The notes: generated by a model from the sequence alone, not told the origin. 64,000 nucleotides of DNA from Glandiceps talaboti (GCF_964340395.1 NC_135553.1:27845449-27909448); one strand, 5' to 3'. Shown: positions 29,701-42,726, numbered from the stretch's first letter. Made by a program: numbers and translations.

Positions 29701-29747
29701 GGTGACACCCATGCGAATGCATGTGTGTACATGTATGCCTTCCTCTG

Positions 29748-29753
29748 TCTGTT

Positions 29754-29800
<47 letters not shown>
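29748..29800. repeat. (CTGT)n microsatellite
   Basis: About 12 tetranucleotide units. AATC/GATC-rich repeats lie around 29830-29960. Confidence 0.93.
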
Positions 29801-29801
<1 letters not shown>

Positions 29802-30157
29802 CCGAAGAAAAAAAGGTTTATATCACCACAAAAAATCAATCAGTCAATTGATCAATATCACACACAAAATAATGTTTACTTCACCACAAAAAATAATCAT
29901 TCAATCGATCAATCATTCAACCAAACAATAACTCAATCGATCAATCGATCGATCAATCAATTACATGCTCGCCGCACCATGTGATTAAATAGGTTTGTAA
30001 TTAAACATGCTACTTCTGCTTCTTCACGCAACTAAATCTCAGTAAATCTAAGTTTTTAATTTAGCTTTTCAAACTTTGCCAATATATTTGATAGAAAGCT
30101 CACTTTGTACAGTGATATAAGAATTTGTTGTAAGCTCTTACTGTTCAAAAATAAATT

Positions 30158-30605
30158 GTAACGTTGAGACTGTCAAGAAAGTAACTATGTAACGTTGAGA
30201 CTGTCAAGTAGTAACTATAGTAACGTTGAGATTGTCAAGAAGAAAACTATTATAGTAACGTTGAGATTGTCAAGAAGTAACTATGTAACGTTGAGATTGT
30301 CAAGAAGTAAACTATTATAGTAACGTTGAGATTGTCAAGAAAGTAACTATGGTAACGTTGAGATTGTCAAGTAGTAACTATAGTAACGTTGAGATTGTCA
30401 AGAAGAAAACTATAGTAAAGTTGAGTTTGTCAAGTAGTAACTATAGTAACACTGAGATTGGCAAGAAAGTAACTATGGTAACGTTGAGATTGTCAAGAAG
30501 TAACTATATTAACGTTGAGATTGTCAAGAAAGTAACTATAGTAACGTTGAGATTGTCAAGAAAGTAACTATGGTAACGTTGAGATTGTCAAGAAAGTAAC
30601 CAGTA
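30158..30605. repeat. Minisatellite, about 14 copies of 28-37 bp
   Basis: The core is GTAACGTTGAGATTGTCAAG, with variable spacers (AAGTAACTAT, AAGAAAACTATTATA). The length variation is due to the spacer. Confidence 0.93.
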
Positions 30606-30717
30606 GGGTAAATAAGAGTTTTTGACTGGGTATTTAGTATTCAGCTATTCTAAAAAAATATATTAATTATTGTGAAAAGTCTGATTTTGTTTGTCTTTGT
30701 TTGTTAGTTCTTTCTTT

Positions 30718-30747
30718 GGTTGATTGGTTGGTTGGTTGGTTGGTTGG
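30718..30747. repeat. (TTGG)n microsatellite
   Basis: Short tetranucleotide run TTGATTGGTTGGTTGGTTGG. Confidence 0.9.
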
Positions 30748-31183
30748 ATAGATGGATGAATTGCATAATAGTGGGATTCGCGACGAAAAACAGACCGACT
30801 GACCGGATGTGTTGGTAGGTGGGTGGGTGGATGGGCGAGCTAGTGGACGAGTAACCAACCATATTGAGTTTTTGCTCTTGGCTCAAAATTAAACCAGTAA
30901 CTCTGAAACAGACGTTATTGTTACTTCATGTAACATCGTTACATTTACTTTGCTTGGGTTACCATTATGTTAGCAGATTGTAGTTAAACCATTTACAGTT
31001 TAACAATATGTTTATATGGTCCGTGTATATACCGTCCATTTGTTTTTCATTTCTCTATTGCAAACAAGAAAAACGAAAAACCAATGCCCGTTTCGTTTTT
31101 CGTCTTTTCGATTTCTCGATCGGAAAACAGAACAAGGAAAAAAACGTTTTATTTTATAATGATACAAAAATGGTAAACAAACC

Positions 31184-31186
<3 letters not shown>

Positions 31187-31273
<87 letters not shown>
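31187..31273. repeat. (TA)n microsatellite
   Basis: About 43 TA units directly abutting the left end of the MITE at 31271. Confidence 0.96.
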
Positions 31274-31276
<3 letters not shown>

Positions 31277-31726
31277 ACACCCAATCTGTGAAATTGCTCA
31301 ATTCATGAAATGGGTAGGTAACTTTGCCCCGTCCATGGAATGGTCAACCTTATGCAAATGTGAGTATAGATTACGATCTAAAAGGGGCGAAATTAAACTT
31401 TGGGGGCAAGAGTTTTGAACTGAGGTGTTGATTATCGAACTTTATGAAAAACACAAGCTACACTGAATTATTATGAAATAAGAATTGTGAAGTGATGAGT
31501 TTGTAAATACATGATAATAAAGTTGGTTGATTCTTATTCTTTTTTGTGTGTGTCCTATAAAAGATGCTCATTTCATGTACTGAGAAAGATGCTCATTTCA
31601 TGTACTGGGCATATATTACATACCCACTTCATAACCTGGGCAATACGGTTGTCTATTTCATGAAGTGGGCAAAGTTACCTACCCATTTCATGAATTGGGC
31701 AATTTCTCAGATTGGGTGTAATATAT
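31271..31726. mobile_element. 455-bp MITE with inverted ends of about 60 bp
   Basis: The left end (GTTACACCCAATCTGTGAAA, TTGCTCAATTCATGAAATGG, GTAGGTAACTTTGCCC) and the right end are near-perfect reverse complements. The interior holds several copies of a CATTTCATG(A/T)A(C/G)TGGGCA module. Next to TA-rich DNA on both sides, which may be the target. Confidence 0.85.
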
Positions 31727-32150
31727 ACATGGTGAGTCAGATCATTTACAGTTTAACAATATGTGTATAGATATATATATATATATATGATGAGTCAAAT
31801 CATAAAATGTGGCAATGTTATTAAGATTGCATGGTCAGAGTCAGACGACATTCTCTTTCTGGTTTACTAGTTTCATTTGTAAATATGTCCAAATCCAAAT
31901 CAATCCAATATTTGATGTGGGAAATGGGATGAAATTCAATATCAGAAATTGTAATTCTTCTTACTACATCACAATAACTGATGTAATTTAATTCCAAATG
32001 TGTAATCAATAATTTGATAATGCTCTGTTCAGAAGTATTATTAGCTTAGATGAAATTGATTACTTTTATAAACGGCAAAACCATATATAGTTAAATAACC
32101 ATGTACCTGTACATGAAATGACACTGTATCAACATAACCACGTTAGTGTC
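31727..32150. other. AT-rich, no gene seen
   Basis: Contains a short TA run at 31769-31789. Nothing else recognised. Confidence 0.4.
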
Positions 32151-32222
32151 CAAACATGTAATTACACATTTGATTCTGGTTCGTCCAAACATGTAATTAC
32201 ACATTTGATTCTGGTTCGTTCA
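32150..32222. repeat. 37-bp tandem duplication
   Basis: CCAAACATGTAATTACACAT then TTGATTCTGGTTCGT, twice in a row. Confidence 0.93.
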
Positions 32223-34739
32223 ATCATATGAAAGTATAATTATGTGCGGTAAAAACTGACATTCTTTGAATGTGAATGTGTAAACGACAAGGATTTGTAG
32301 ATGAGGTCCTATAAACAAACAGCTATTGTTTAAAGCCACACTAGACAGTACTATTTTTGTGTCAGGCAACCACTAGTATAACGATGGAAATTGTTTTAAA
32401 ATACCAATAATTAGGTGTTGTTCATGTTGCTAGAGGCCGATTTTATGCATAATTAGTACAGTAAAAGGTCGAAATCGTGATTGCATTGGGATCGATGATT
32501 TTGGGTGCGGACCCAAAAACAAATGTATTTTACCATTTGTACAACGGCGCACGTTTACACATAGGTGATTCGATACTGTTCAGGATGTACAATATTAGAA
32601 GTAAGTCATTAATCTCACAAAACAGTTTAAAAAAAACATTTTAATTGCACCTAGTTCAGTTTTAAACGTATTAATAGGTTATCATAAAGTTGATTAGAAT
32701 TATATAAAACAGGAATGCTGGATAAAATGCAAAAGCTGGTTTGTTTAAGTTTTTGTAAGGTATTTGAAAATATGAATTGTCGATATCAAGTAATGCCACT
32801 GACCATGTCATAAAACTAGAAGGTCTGAAGTCGTTTTCATATATTACAAAAGTCAGTGACCTACTGACCCCATTGGAACATTTTAAGACACTTCGTATTC
32901 ATCGATGTCAGTCGTTGGGATTCAAGAGGGGATGCAAATAGGTCAATATCTTTAGGCGTCGCTGGGAAAAACAAAGTCCATCATCATAAAGTTGGTCACA
33001 TCATGATGTATAAGGTAACCATGTAAAATTAATATCATTAATAAGTACAGCATTTTAAATAATACAAACTTTCCATGATATGCACAATACATCCCTAACA
33101 GTCTTGATTAGAGCGATGCTACCACATCACCGTTGTCATTCAATATCAAATACCATACGTGTTAATCAATTGCCATTGTGTCGAATTTCCAGAACTTTTT
33201 TTTTTACCTAAAAATACATTTATGATAAATTTGTGGACTGTAATCATATACAGAGTTCGACTACCGGGCTTTATTTCTGCCAAATACTTAAATATGAGGG
33301 GTCATCCTACAGCAAATATACACAATACAAATGTGCCGATATTTGCACCTATTTTGGCTTTGAATACAGACAGCACATTTTGTGTTTCTAGACGTGTGGA
33401 TGTGAGGGGTTGTAAAATCCCTCACATATCTGGAAATACGAAATGTGTTGTTGTCCATAACATACAACAACAAACAAACAGGTGTCAATGTATATTGCAG
33501 TGGCAAATCACAATATGATGGCGACCAAAATAGACAGACTTTCTTGTTAAATCAGTCACAGCGACGTCCCTGTCTCATATAGGAACATGACCTATGTAAG
33601 CTTGTTGTATACCGTACCGTACCGAGGAGACCCGATTGCCCAAAAAGTAGATCCCTTATTAAAAGAAAATAGTTAGGGCATTGAAACGCCCTACTGAATG
33701 AAAGCTGTGCACAAAGGAAAGGAATGTCGTATATAATTATAAAAGCTTCTTGCATACAAAATGTATTTTAGTGCCACGCATGTACTACACCGATAATTCT
33801 TCCATTTTACAATTTGACGATTTTTTTTTCAAAAAAGGGAATATTTGTATTTAGGGGTACAAAACAGATTCATTAAAAGTAAAATCGTTTTTGTAGGATG
33901 GAAACTAAAATTACTCAAACTCCACCCCTGCAAAGTAAAAGAATTTCGGTTTTTTTTACCCTACATTGAACTATTGATCTCGCCCCTAACAATGGTATAT
34001 CGCTCGTTTTTTGACCTTGACTGAAAGTATAAAAAGCTAATTTTGGTCTTTTATCACATTAGCATCGTTAATTTATCACATTGGCATTGTTTATTTATCA
34101 CCAGTGAAAGTTAGCTTTATTGCAACATGATATTAGGATAACTGGAACTGATATGTCATGGCGGTATTGCCCGCTTTACAAGTTTTTTTGTTCAATATGC
34201 AGTTGCAATGGAAAGTGACGGTTTATCCTTCCACATATACCACAAAACAATCTGAATTCTGTCCGCAAAACGAATAAACTATAGTATATTCAACGGATTT
34301 TGGGGACTAAAACTAGCTAATAGTAAGACTTAAAACATTTGACTTATGATTTGGGTGAACATACTTCATAGGATCCTGTTAATAATATGTATTTATTATT
34401 AGATGGGTGAACAAGGTATTATGCAAATGTTGTGTGTTCGGCGTGACCTTAAAATTCAGATTCACATTGTGAGAATGTATGGCGTATTGAATTGTGGGAC
34501 TCGTTGGTGAATGTCTACCTATTAGAATATGAATGTATACGGTCCCAACCCATCGTTACAGTAATCTCAAGGCGTCTGTGAAGGGTATACGCGGTGTGAA
34601 ACCGGCCGTGTGTCTAGTGTTCTGTTTATTTCGCCCATACCGATCTACAGTGATAGACATAGTGATTTTTAACGTCGTGACAAAACGGTATGCCAGCTAG
34701 AACGTAGTGATAACTACAGGTAGTGACAGAGCAGTCATA
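32223..34739. other. Upstream/intergenic DNA, no gene recognised
   Basis: No exon or element identified. A short hairpin near 33390-33430 (GTGAGGG ... CCCTCAC). The part next to 34740 could hold the promoter of the secreted-protein gene, but no TATA box is evident. Confidence 0.35.
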
Positions 34740-34800
34740 ATGAAGACACTTCTTGTCTTCACGTTAGTGCTTTTAATGGTTGCACGGACATTGGCTCAAG
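34740..34800 (+). CDS. Signal-peptide exon of a secreted-protein gene
   Basis: ATG starts MKTLLVFTLVLLMVARTLAQ: a positive charge, then a 14-residue hydrophobic core, then a likely cleavage region near A-R-T-L-A. The exon ends CAA G|GTGAGT, a strong donor, in phase 1. The EGF-like exon at 57970 starts in the matching phase, giving LAQ-DAC-AADPC. The two are therefore probably exons of one gene with an intron of up to 23 kb, though unrecognised exons could lie between. No other start competes in this stretch. Confidence 0.7.
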
Positions 34801-36311
34801 GTGAGTTGAAATATTCATTTACAATCTAACAGAATCGCAACACAAAAGCTGTCAAGTCCAAGAATAGGACCGATAAATTATGTTAGCGATTATATGACAT
34901 TACACGGTAAATGCGTGTATCAACATTCGCATGTACGCGCGCAAAACAGTAGCTGGGTTATGCTAATGACGCGTCGCCATATATCACACTCTTCGAAAGG
35001 CAACTACTAAACGTGAGATATATGAACATGTTGCTATGCTAGCACTGTTAAAGTCTATTCGTGTGATTAAGTCAGTTTCTTTTCGCTGAGTAGTTTAAGT
35101 ATAAAATAGTCATTGGTATGTCTATGGATATTGTTTTACATTGAGTAAGTGCAGACTTGGACATTCTACCGCTTTCACAATGATGAAATATGTACACTAA
35201 CCACACCCAATCTGTCAACTTGTATTTAATGATGAATCGACACCTTTGCGAGGGACGTTTCTTTGGGGTCACTAACCCACTTTGCATTCACTATAGTAAA
35301 TCAAGAATCGTTCGGTTCGTATCCCCTTACTCATTTTCTGACTAAACTTCGCTTAAAATATAGGGGGGGGGGGGGGTTATAGCATACAAACCAATGGGTG
35401 GTAGGATGATCAACTTGCAAAATTTGTAAAACACGATATGTAACTGTCATCTACGGTGACCTGTGACCCAACCATTTTAGGATGAAAATTATGATACGTA
35501 CTCTTGCAATGATGAGTTTAGAACGTCTTTACTACTGTGCCACCACTTGAGAACCTTGATGATAAATACAGGTGATATAATCTATATTTACATAAAAGGC
35601 GACTGCAATTCAAATATTTCCGCGGTAAAATTGGTATTGTGGAGCCCAAGTCTGTAGGTAACTTGAGAAAACGGTATCTGGGGCGTGGTTACTGGAACTA
35701 GGACAATTCAACACGAAAATTGTTAAAAAGTGAAAGCCGAACGTTTAAAGTGACCGAATCGTGTCAAAACAGTTTAAGGTTTCGGCTATCTTTTGAATGT
35801 CCTCGAGTTGTTTGTGTTTTTTAAGATTCAAAAGGCATGCGTTACTAACTTTTATCGCTCTCTGCCTTAGTAGAGCATTCGTATTTCCATTTATCCCAGC
35901 TGTACAGGAACTGCCATTTCAATGCTAGTCCCCTTCTGTATTGCGATCGAATTGCCGCAATATGTGTCATACTTTCTCAGTCATCCAAGGTTAAATTAAC
36001 CGGCGAACAAATGACAAATCTTACATTCTTGACCTTGTCCAAGCATGTCCCTAATTCCATTGTTGGGTTAATACAGGTGGTCGGATCAGACTCGACTCGT
36101 AAATTTTTTGTCTATGGGTGAATGAGAATAAAAAACTTGGAAATTATAGTAAACACGGACGAGATTGAATAGGCGATCGCTTGAGCTTAACGATTGGATG
36201 ACTTTGTATAGAAATAGTGGAGTGTTTAATTTAGGCCTCTCCCTGCCATACGCCACAGAACAGGAACAACACTTCTCTATAGATGCTATTCTAGTTGGAA
36301 TGTAAACTATG
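34801..36311. other. Intron DNA, no repeats recognised except a G tract
   Basis: A run of G at 35364-35377. No exon seen. Confidence 0.4.
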
Positions 36312-36926
36312 TAACATTAGATCTTTATCCAGGGAAGACATTATCGTAAGGCTGGGGTCAGAATTTACGGCAGGGGGGCCTGGGTAGAAATTATTTTGGT
36401 AAAAAAATCGCAACCCCCGCCCTTTGCGCTCAAAAAATTTCATGCACCCCCCCCCCCCCGAAATGAACCTAAGAATTTTCGTAGCCCCCTCCCGGTCAAA
36501 CATATTTTGATGTGTAATTATGCAGTACCCCCCCCCCCTCCATTCAGAGATGTACAGTATGGTACGGAAATTAACTTCAGCGTGAGAGACTTTTTTACAA
36601 ATATAATTATGTGGGCTTTGCCAAAAAGGTCTCATATTGGGCTGTATTTGGAGATACTTAGTCAGCAGGGTTTTGCCTTTCAATCTTGATTCTGGGCAGA
36701 AACAGCATCTCCCATGATAGCTAGTGGGGAGGGTGTGGGAGGTGTCCCCCTCTTGAAAATTCGAGAATAGTCCAATTTTACTCGAGTCAATATATTATTA
36801 TACAACTGTATGGCTATATTACCTACACTGTAACTTACCTATTCAGAGATATTTTGGCAGACACACACGTTTGCTTGGCTATTGACTGCCTCATAATTAA
36901 ATATATGGTAGGCCTAAGTGTGCAAT

Positions 36927-36989
<63 letters not shown>

Positions 36990-37340
36990 GGGAGAGAGGG
37001 AGGGGGAGGGAGGGAGGGAGATAGAGAGAGGGGGGGGAGTACAAATACATTCACATGGCTGTCATCGAAATCATAATTGAATATAGGTCTTAGAAGGTAT
37101 TGCGGCAAAGCCGAGAGAAATTTTATGATTTACTCGGTAAACGACCGCTCCTGGGATTTAATTTGGTTCAAATCATTAACAAAATATTTCGGGCCCCCGT
37201 TACAGACCATTAAAACTTTCATGACCCCCCCCCCTTTGAACCCTCAATTTTTTTCATGCCCCCCTTAATTTTTCCCCAGACCCCCGTGCCGTAAATTCTG
37301 ACCCAAGCCTAACATTAGATCTTAATCCAGGGAAGACATT
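36312..37340. mobile_element. DNA element of about 970 bp flanked by 31-bp direct repeats
   Basis: The direct repeats 36312-36342 and 37310-37340 (TAACATTAGATCTT, T or A, then ATCCAGGGAAGACATT) differ at one base. Inside are inverted ends GGCTGGGGTCAGAATTTACG / CGTAAATTCTGACCCAAGCC. The interior is G/C-tract-rich with a (GA)n run. Relatives are at 26270-26560 and 29440-29700. No transposase. Confidence 0.8.
36932..37040. repeat. (GA)n microsatellite
   Basis: About 24 GA units followed by GGGA-rich sequence. Confidence 0.95.
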
Positions 37341-39026
37341 TGCTATTCAGACACGTCATAATATTCTAGCCTGGATATTACTTCCTAAAATTGCAGGTAT
37401 TGACAGTTTGATTACGATATCGGTTCTCTACTAAGCCAGTGTAGTTATGTCTGGGTTATTGCTCTTTCGAATTAGTTCGACACATCTTTGAAAAACCTCT
37501 GAATGTTTTGATTTTCAATTGCAATGGATTAATTGTTTTACGAGATGACTGCATAAATAATATTAACACAACTATTTACAATAGGCTAAACTTTTTATAC
37601 TTAGGGGACACGGTAATAGCTGAATTGTAAATTGATACTTTTCGTTTTAATGTGACTACCAGCATGGTATACTATTAAGGTATAATATTAGCTAATTGAA
37701 TTCTATATTTGATTATGACCTTCGGGTTGATCAACTATAGGAACACATTGTTAGCATGTCTTTCCTTGATCCTCCACTCATGCATACATCTCTATTTAAG
37801 TTAGAAATACAGCCGGACAATTTGAATACAAATAACCAACTACGTCAGCTTGTGCATGGTTCGATGACTAGTGCTCCTCGCAGACATCTGACAAAGACCC
37901 TTGGTGTTTGAATTAATTCGTACTGAACCTATTAATTGAATGAAATCTTCTATTCTGACAAAAATGATCTATATGGGGTTTTAACCACACGTTCCCTATG
38001 TGGGGTTTTGACCACAAGTTCCCTATATTTTAGCTCAGACCACAAGCGAAAATAGTTATATGAGAGATTTTAGTATGTAACGCTAGCTGGAAGTTTTGTG
38101 TGAACGTTCTTATGGTCCCATACCAACCTCAGAGTTAGACTGATTTCTCGATGAAACACTCCTTGTCAACAATTAACGAGAAGAACAAGAAGAACAACTA
38201 ACTGTCTACGTCTATAGGTTTTGCACGTATTTGCCCTCACTTTGAGAGCAAAGTTATAAATGTACACTACACCTTTGCATTGAATTCATTATTAGGGTGT
38301 CGCTCATAAATTTACTGTACACCTAAGTTCTGACTACCCACAATGCATTGTATGTTCCGGATATCATCACGACCAGATGTTGCTCATTGATGTAGAATAT
38401 AGGGAAGTCCAGAATAATGTGTTTGGTTTGTAAGCATTCAGTCAACCCATTATTTAATATTTTAATGTGTTTGGTTTATGTACATATGCATAGTCATGCT
38501 CGTTATCGCAACAGTTCATTCTAGTATCTTTTAACAAAATGTCATTAATCCAATCAACAAGTTTTGGACATTTGACTTTTTGGCTTTTTCTGTTGAAGAC
38601 TAGTGTGCATGATTGTGTAGATTTTTCAATATTTGCCTTTCACATGAAGGAAATTTGCATTGAGAAATCTACTACCATACTGCATTTACATCTAGAACAA
38701 ACGAACACAGAACAGTGATAAGGAAATGCTCCAAATCACACTTGCTGGTTAACAGAAATCCGCCATTTTTTATTTCTTTTTAACATTCACCCAAGTTGAT
38801 TGACACTGCCACTGACTTGTCAATAAACAGGAACAAAATAAGTCTTTTACGTCAATATGGGGTATGATAAATGAAATGTGAATTTACATCTACTGTCAGT
38901 GATGTTTGATTAACAAGAAATGTAGTGAAAAGAAATGGATGTAGAGGTTGAGATATTGGCATATTTGGAGTGATATCTACAAGTTTAGCCCACCATCAAC
39001 TAAATTCGTTGAAGTAGGATTACATT
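37341..39026. other. Intron DNA, no gene recognised
   Basis: A short tandem duplication near 37975-38028 (TGGGGTTTTAACCACACGTT, then TGGGGTTTTGACCACAAGTT). Nothing else supported. Confidence 0.4.
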
Positions 39027-39215
39027 TCAGTTGGTAACAATAAATGTTATGAAATAGGGACAGTTGTCGCTGCATAGACTCAGGAGAGAGCTAGAGGTAT
39101 GAAACAGTGATGAGAACCTTTCTGCAAGTTCAACATGTGGAACGAAAAACAAAATAGATGAATTTGCGACTAGGTGCTTCCATAATAAATAAAGAAGCGG
39201 CATATAGAGTAGGTG

Positions 39216-39690
39216 AAGAAGAAGCATAGACCAATGTCTATGGTAAAAGCCATAGTCATGGTAGGTCAAGTGTAGGTGGAGTAGAAGCATAGACCAACGT
39301 CTATGGTAGAAGCCATAGTGATGGTAGGTCAAGTGTAGGTGAAGAAGAAGCATAGACCAACGGCTATGGTAGAAGCCATAGTGATGGTAGGTCAAGTGTA
39401 GGTGAAGAAGAAGCATAGACCAACGTCTATGGTAGTAGTCATAGTCATGGTAGGTCAAGTGTAGGTGGAGTAGAAGCATAGACCAACGTCTATGGTAGAA
39501 GTCATAGTCATGGTAGGTCAGTAGGTGAAGAAGAAGCATAGACCAACATCTATGGTAGAAGTCATAGTCATGGTAGGTCAGTAGGTGAAGAAGAAGCATA
39601 GACCAACATCTATGGTAGAAGTCATAGTCATGGTAGGTCAAGTGTAGGTGAAGTAGAAGCATAGACCAACGTCTATGGTAGAAGTCATAG
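39216..39690. repeat. Tandem repeat of 60-70 bp, about seven copies
   Basis: The unit contains AGCATAGACCAACGTCTATG, GTAGAAGTCATAGTCATGGT and AGGTCAAGTGTAGGTGAAGA. Unit lengths are mostly multiples of three, so the minus strand holds a 211-codon open frame (39027-39662) that is almost certainly a repeat artefact. Confidence 0.92.
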
Positions 39691-39877
39691 AAAATAGAAA
39701 AATGCCCTTTATGTATATATTTTGGGAAAGTTTATATGAAATTAATAGTGTTATGGTTAACTCTTGTCATACTCTTGTGTGGAAGAGGGGGGGGGGGGTA
39801 ACCTGTGCCTAATCCTGTCAACATTGATAACAGTTAGATAATTTTGAGGTTGATCTTTTCATTAGTATCTCTTGCAG

Positions 39878-40050
39878 AATGTTATCATGAGGACAATGTT
39901 TGGAGGAATGTGAATGCAAAATAGCAAACGGACAATGGATTACTCGGGCCCACCTTCGTTAAATTTCAATGTCTAGACTCTTTCATATACTTCTATCACT
40001 GTGACAACTTTTTAAAACCTAGTGATGGCTCGGCGGGGAATAGTTACTAA
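39878..40050 (+). pseudogene. Possible decayed Cys-rich exon
   Basis: After a good acceptor (ATCTCTTGCAG) in phase 1, which fits the signal-peptide exon, the sequence reads ECYHED. With one frame change it continues QCLEECECKIANGQWITRAH, and with another FQCLDSFIYFYHCDNF. The Cys spacing suggests an extracellular module, but there are at least two frame breaks and no clear donor. It may be chance. Confidence 0.25.
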
Positions 40051-40690
40051 TTGTATAAGACTTCACATCATAAACTATGTACATATATAGATAAAGACAT
40101 AAGCATGGAAGTGTCACCCACCCTATGATATAAGATATTCAAAATTCAAGGTGTATATATGTGTCCAAGAGCCTAAGATAAGAGGTCAGGCCATAACAAA
40201 AAGCGTTTATTTAAACTTTGTTTTACAACATAAAACATCTCTCATACTGTTGTTATATATCGGACAAACGGTAGAAATGATCCATTTTAAGGAAGTTTGA
40301 TATCATGCGTACCACCTTGTACTATCCACAACAATAGCGCTGAACATGTCAACAACATCGTGGATAGACGTTGAGTAAGCGAGGGAGGGGTACTGTTGCC
40401 GCGCCCATGACACGATTCCAAACAACCTTACATTTTATGTGTTCAAATGAGTGAGTCAATAATAATTGAACATCTTTTCTTCTCTATGCAAAATTTTGAT
40501 TGAGTGACCCATTCCCACACAAGAGATCTCCCTTACGTTCATTTTATATGTTAAAGAGAGCAAACAGTGAAAGTAGCCAATGAACGTGATTAAGTAGAAG
40601 ATTTCCTGCTTCGCTATAAAATCGTGCCGTCATTAGCCTAACCGAGTTTGCATAAGAAACTGACATGTTTAGCATATCAATATATGGCCT
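40051..40690. other. Intron DNA, no gene recognised
   Basis: Nothing supported. Confidence 0.4.
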
Positions 40691-41548
40691 CAATGGTTAA
40701 ACATGGACTACATATTGGCTTGTAATCAATGGTTAAACATGGACTACATACTGGCTTGTAATCTATGGTTAAACATGGACTACATATTGGCTTGTAATCA
40801 ATGGTTAAACATGGACTACATACTGGCTTGTAATCAATGGTTAAACATGGACTACATACTGGCTTGTAATCAATGGTTAAACATGGACTACATACTGGCT
40901 TGTAATCAATGGTTAAACATGGACTACATATTGGCTTGTAATCAATGGTTAAACATGGACTACATATTGGCTTGTAATCAATGGTTAAACATGGACTACA
41001 TACTGGCTTGTAATCTATGGTTAAACATGGACTACATATTGGCTTGTAATCAATGGTTAAACATGGACTACATACTGGCTTGTAATCAATGGTTAAACAT
41101 GGACTACATACTGGCTTGTAATCTATGGTTAAACATGGACTACATATTGGCTTGTAATCAATGGTTAAACATGGACTACATACTGGCTTGTAATCTATGG
41201 TTAAACATGGACTACATACTGGCTTGTAATCTATGGTTAAACATGGACTACATATTGGCTTGTAATCAATGGTTAAACATGGACTACATACTGGCTTGTA
41301 ATCTATGGTTAAACATGGACTACATACTGGCTTGTAATCTATGGTTAAACATGGACTACATACTGGCTTGTAATCAATGGTTAAACATGGACTACATACT
41401 GGCTTGTAATCTATGGTTAAACATGGACTACATACTGGCTTGTAATCAATGGTTAAACATGGACTACATACTGGCTTGTAATCTATGGTTAAACATGGAC
41501 TACATACTGGCTTGTAATCAATGGTTAAACATGGACTACATACTGGCT
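40690..41548. repeat. 36-bp minisatellite, about 23.5 copies
   Basis: The unit is ATGGACTACATACTGGCTTG followed by TAATCAATGGTTAAAC. Two polymorphic positions only (TACTGG or TATTGG; ATCAATGG or ATCTATGG). Because 36 is a multiple of three, the plus strand has a 320-codon open frame of MDYILACN(Q/L)WLN repeats. No evidence that it is translated. Confidence 0.95.
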
Positions 41549-42153
41549 ATATCTTACGACTGCATGCTTCAATTTCAATATAATTCAGTACATACAACAT
41601 TAACCATAACAAATTGTATATGTCCTATAAAGTTAGTTGATGTACCTTACAGTGTTAATGAATAATTTGCATAATTAATGATTTTCGGTAATTAGGCTAT
41701 ATCTTAAGAATACATACTTCAATTCCAATATAATTCAGTACACACGTTAACCATAACAATTGCATATGTCCTGTAAAACTTGTTGGTGTACCTTTCAGTG
41801 TTAATGAATAATTTGCATAATTAATGATTCTTGGTAATTAGGTTATATCTTACGACTGCATGCTTCAATTTCAATATAATTCAGTACATACATTAACCAT
41901 AACAAATTGTATATGTACTATAAAGTTAGTTGATGTACCTTACAGTGTTAATGAATAATTTGCATAATTAATCATTTTCGGTAATTAGGCTATATCTTAA
42001 GACTGCATTAAGCAGTATCATACACTCTTACATACATTAACCTAAGAAAGCACGCTTGTCTAAAAAACAAAGCCTGTTACCATAGGTTTTTTTAGTTTAA
42101 TGGGTTATTTGCATGATTAGCGATTCCCTTACGGGAGGCATTCAGTTTAAATC
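41545..42153. mobile_element. Third copy of the 70-bp-TIR MITE family, internally tandem
   Basis: About three tandem copies of a segment of about 150 bp (GCTATATCTTA, CTTCAATTTCAATATAATTC, GTTAATGAATAATTTGCATA, TTTTCGGTAATTAG) followed by the family terminus CCCTTACGGGAGGCATTCAG TTTAAATCTGG. The left end adjoins or merges with the 36-bp array. Confidence 0.75.
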
Positions 42154-42674
42154 TGGTCTTTAGTTTTTGTCCAACCACAGACTTTTGAGAGAGAGTCTCT
42201 TCAACTTTTAGTACATGCATTATAGTGTTCTTTGGAAGGCGGGCAGTCACCTCAAAGTCTGTAAATTACAATGGACATAACGTTTTTGTGAGCGAAAGTA
42301 CACTGCCACAGTGTTCGTACTATGCCGAACAATAAGTACCACCTCCAGATCTCTATTTGTTATCACAATGGAAGAAGAAAGAGCGATTTAGTGAAAATTG
42401 GAACAAGCCCAATTGACGTATTACATATTACAGTAGTTGCATAATGTCAGGGTTGAGCTTTCCAAAGAAGTTTATAGTCAAGCTCTATGAACTAAAACAT
42501 ACCACAGACCCTACATCTCGTGTAGAGTCTGTGAACATACCACGTATGAAACGACATATTGATTACACGTTGAATCATACCGTATAAAACATATTTTACA
42601 GAATTATTGAATTGAATTGTGAATCTAATTATCAACAAACAATCTCAACCCCGTGTACGCACAGATAGACAGAC
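42154..42674. other. Intron DNA, no gene recognised
   Basis: Nothing supported. Confidence 0.4.
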
Positions 42675-42676
42675 AG

Positions 42677-42717
<41 letters not shown>

Positions 42718-42726
42718 TACACACAA
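42677..42726. repeat. (CA)n microsatellite
   Basis: About 20 CA units with CATACATAC at the end. GTTA/TTAG-rich repeats lie around 42755-42830. Confidence 0.94.

Noticed and set aside
39027-39662. 211-codon minus-strand frame with HLTYHDYDFYHRRWS repeats
   Set aside because: Translation of a tandem repeat whose unit length is near a multiple of three.
40703-41665. 320-codon open reading frame of MDYILACN(Q/L)WLN repeats
   Set aside because: It is open because the 36-bp unit is a multiple of three and lacks stops. There is no signal, promoter or splice context; treated as a minisatellite.
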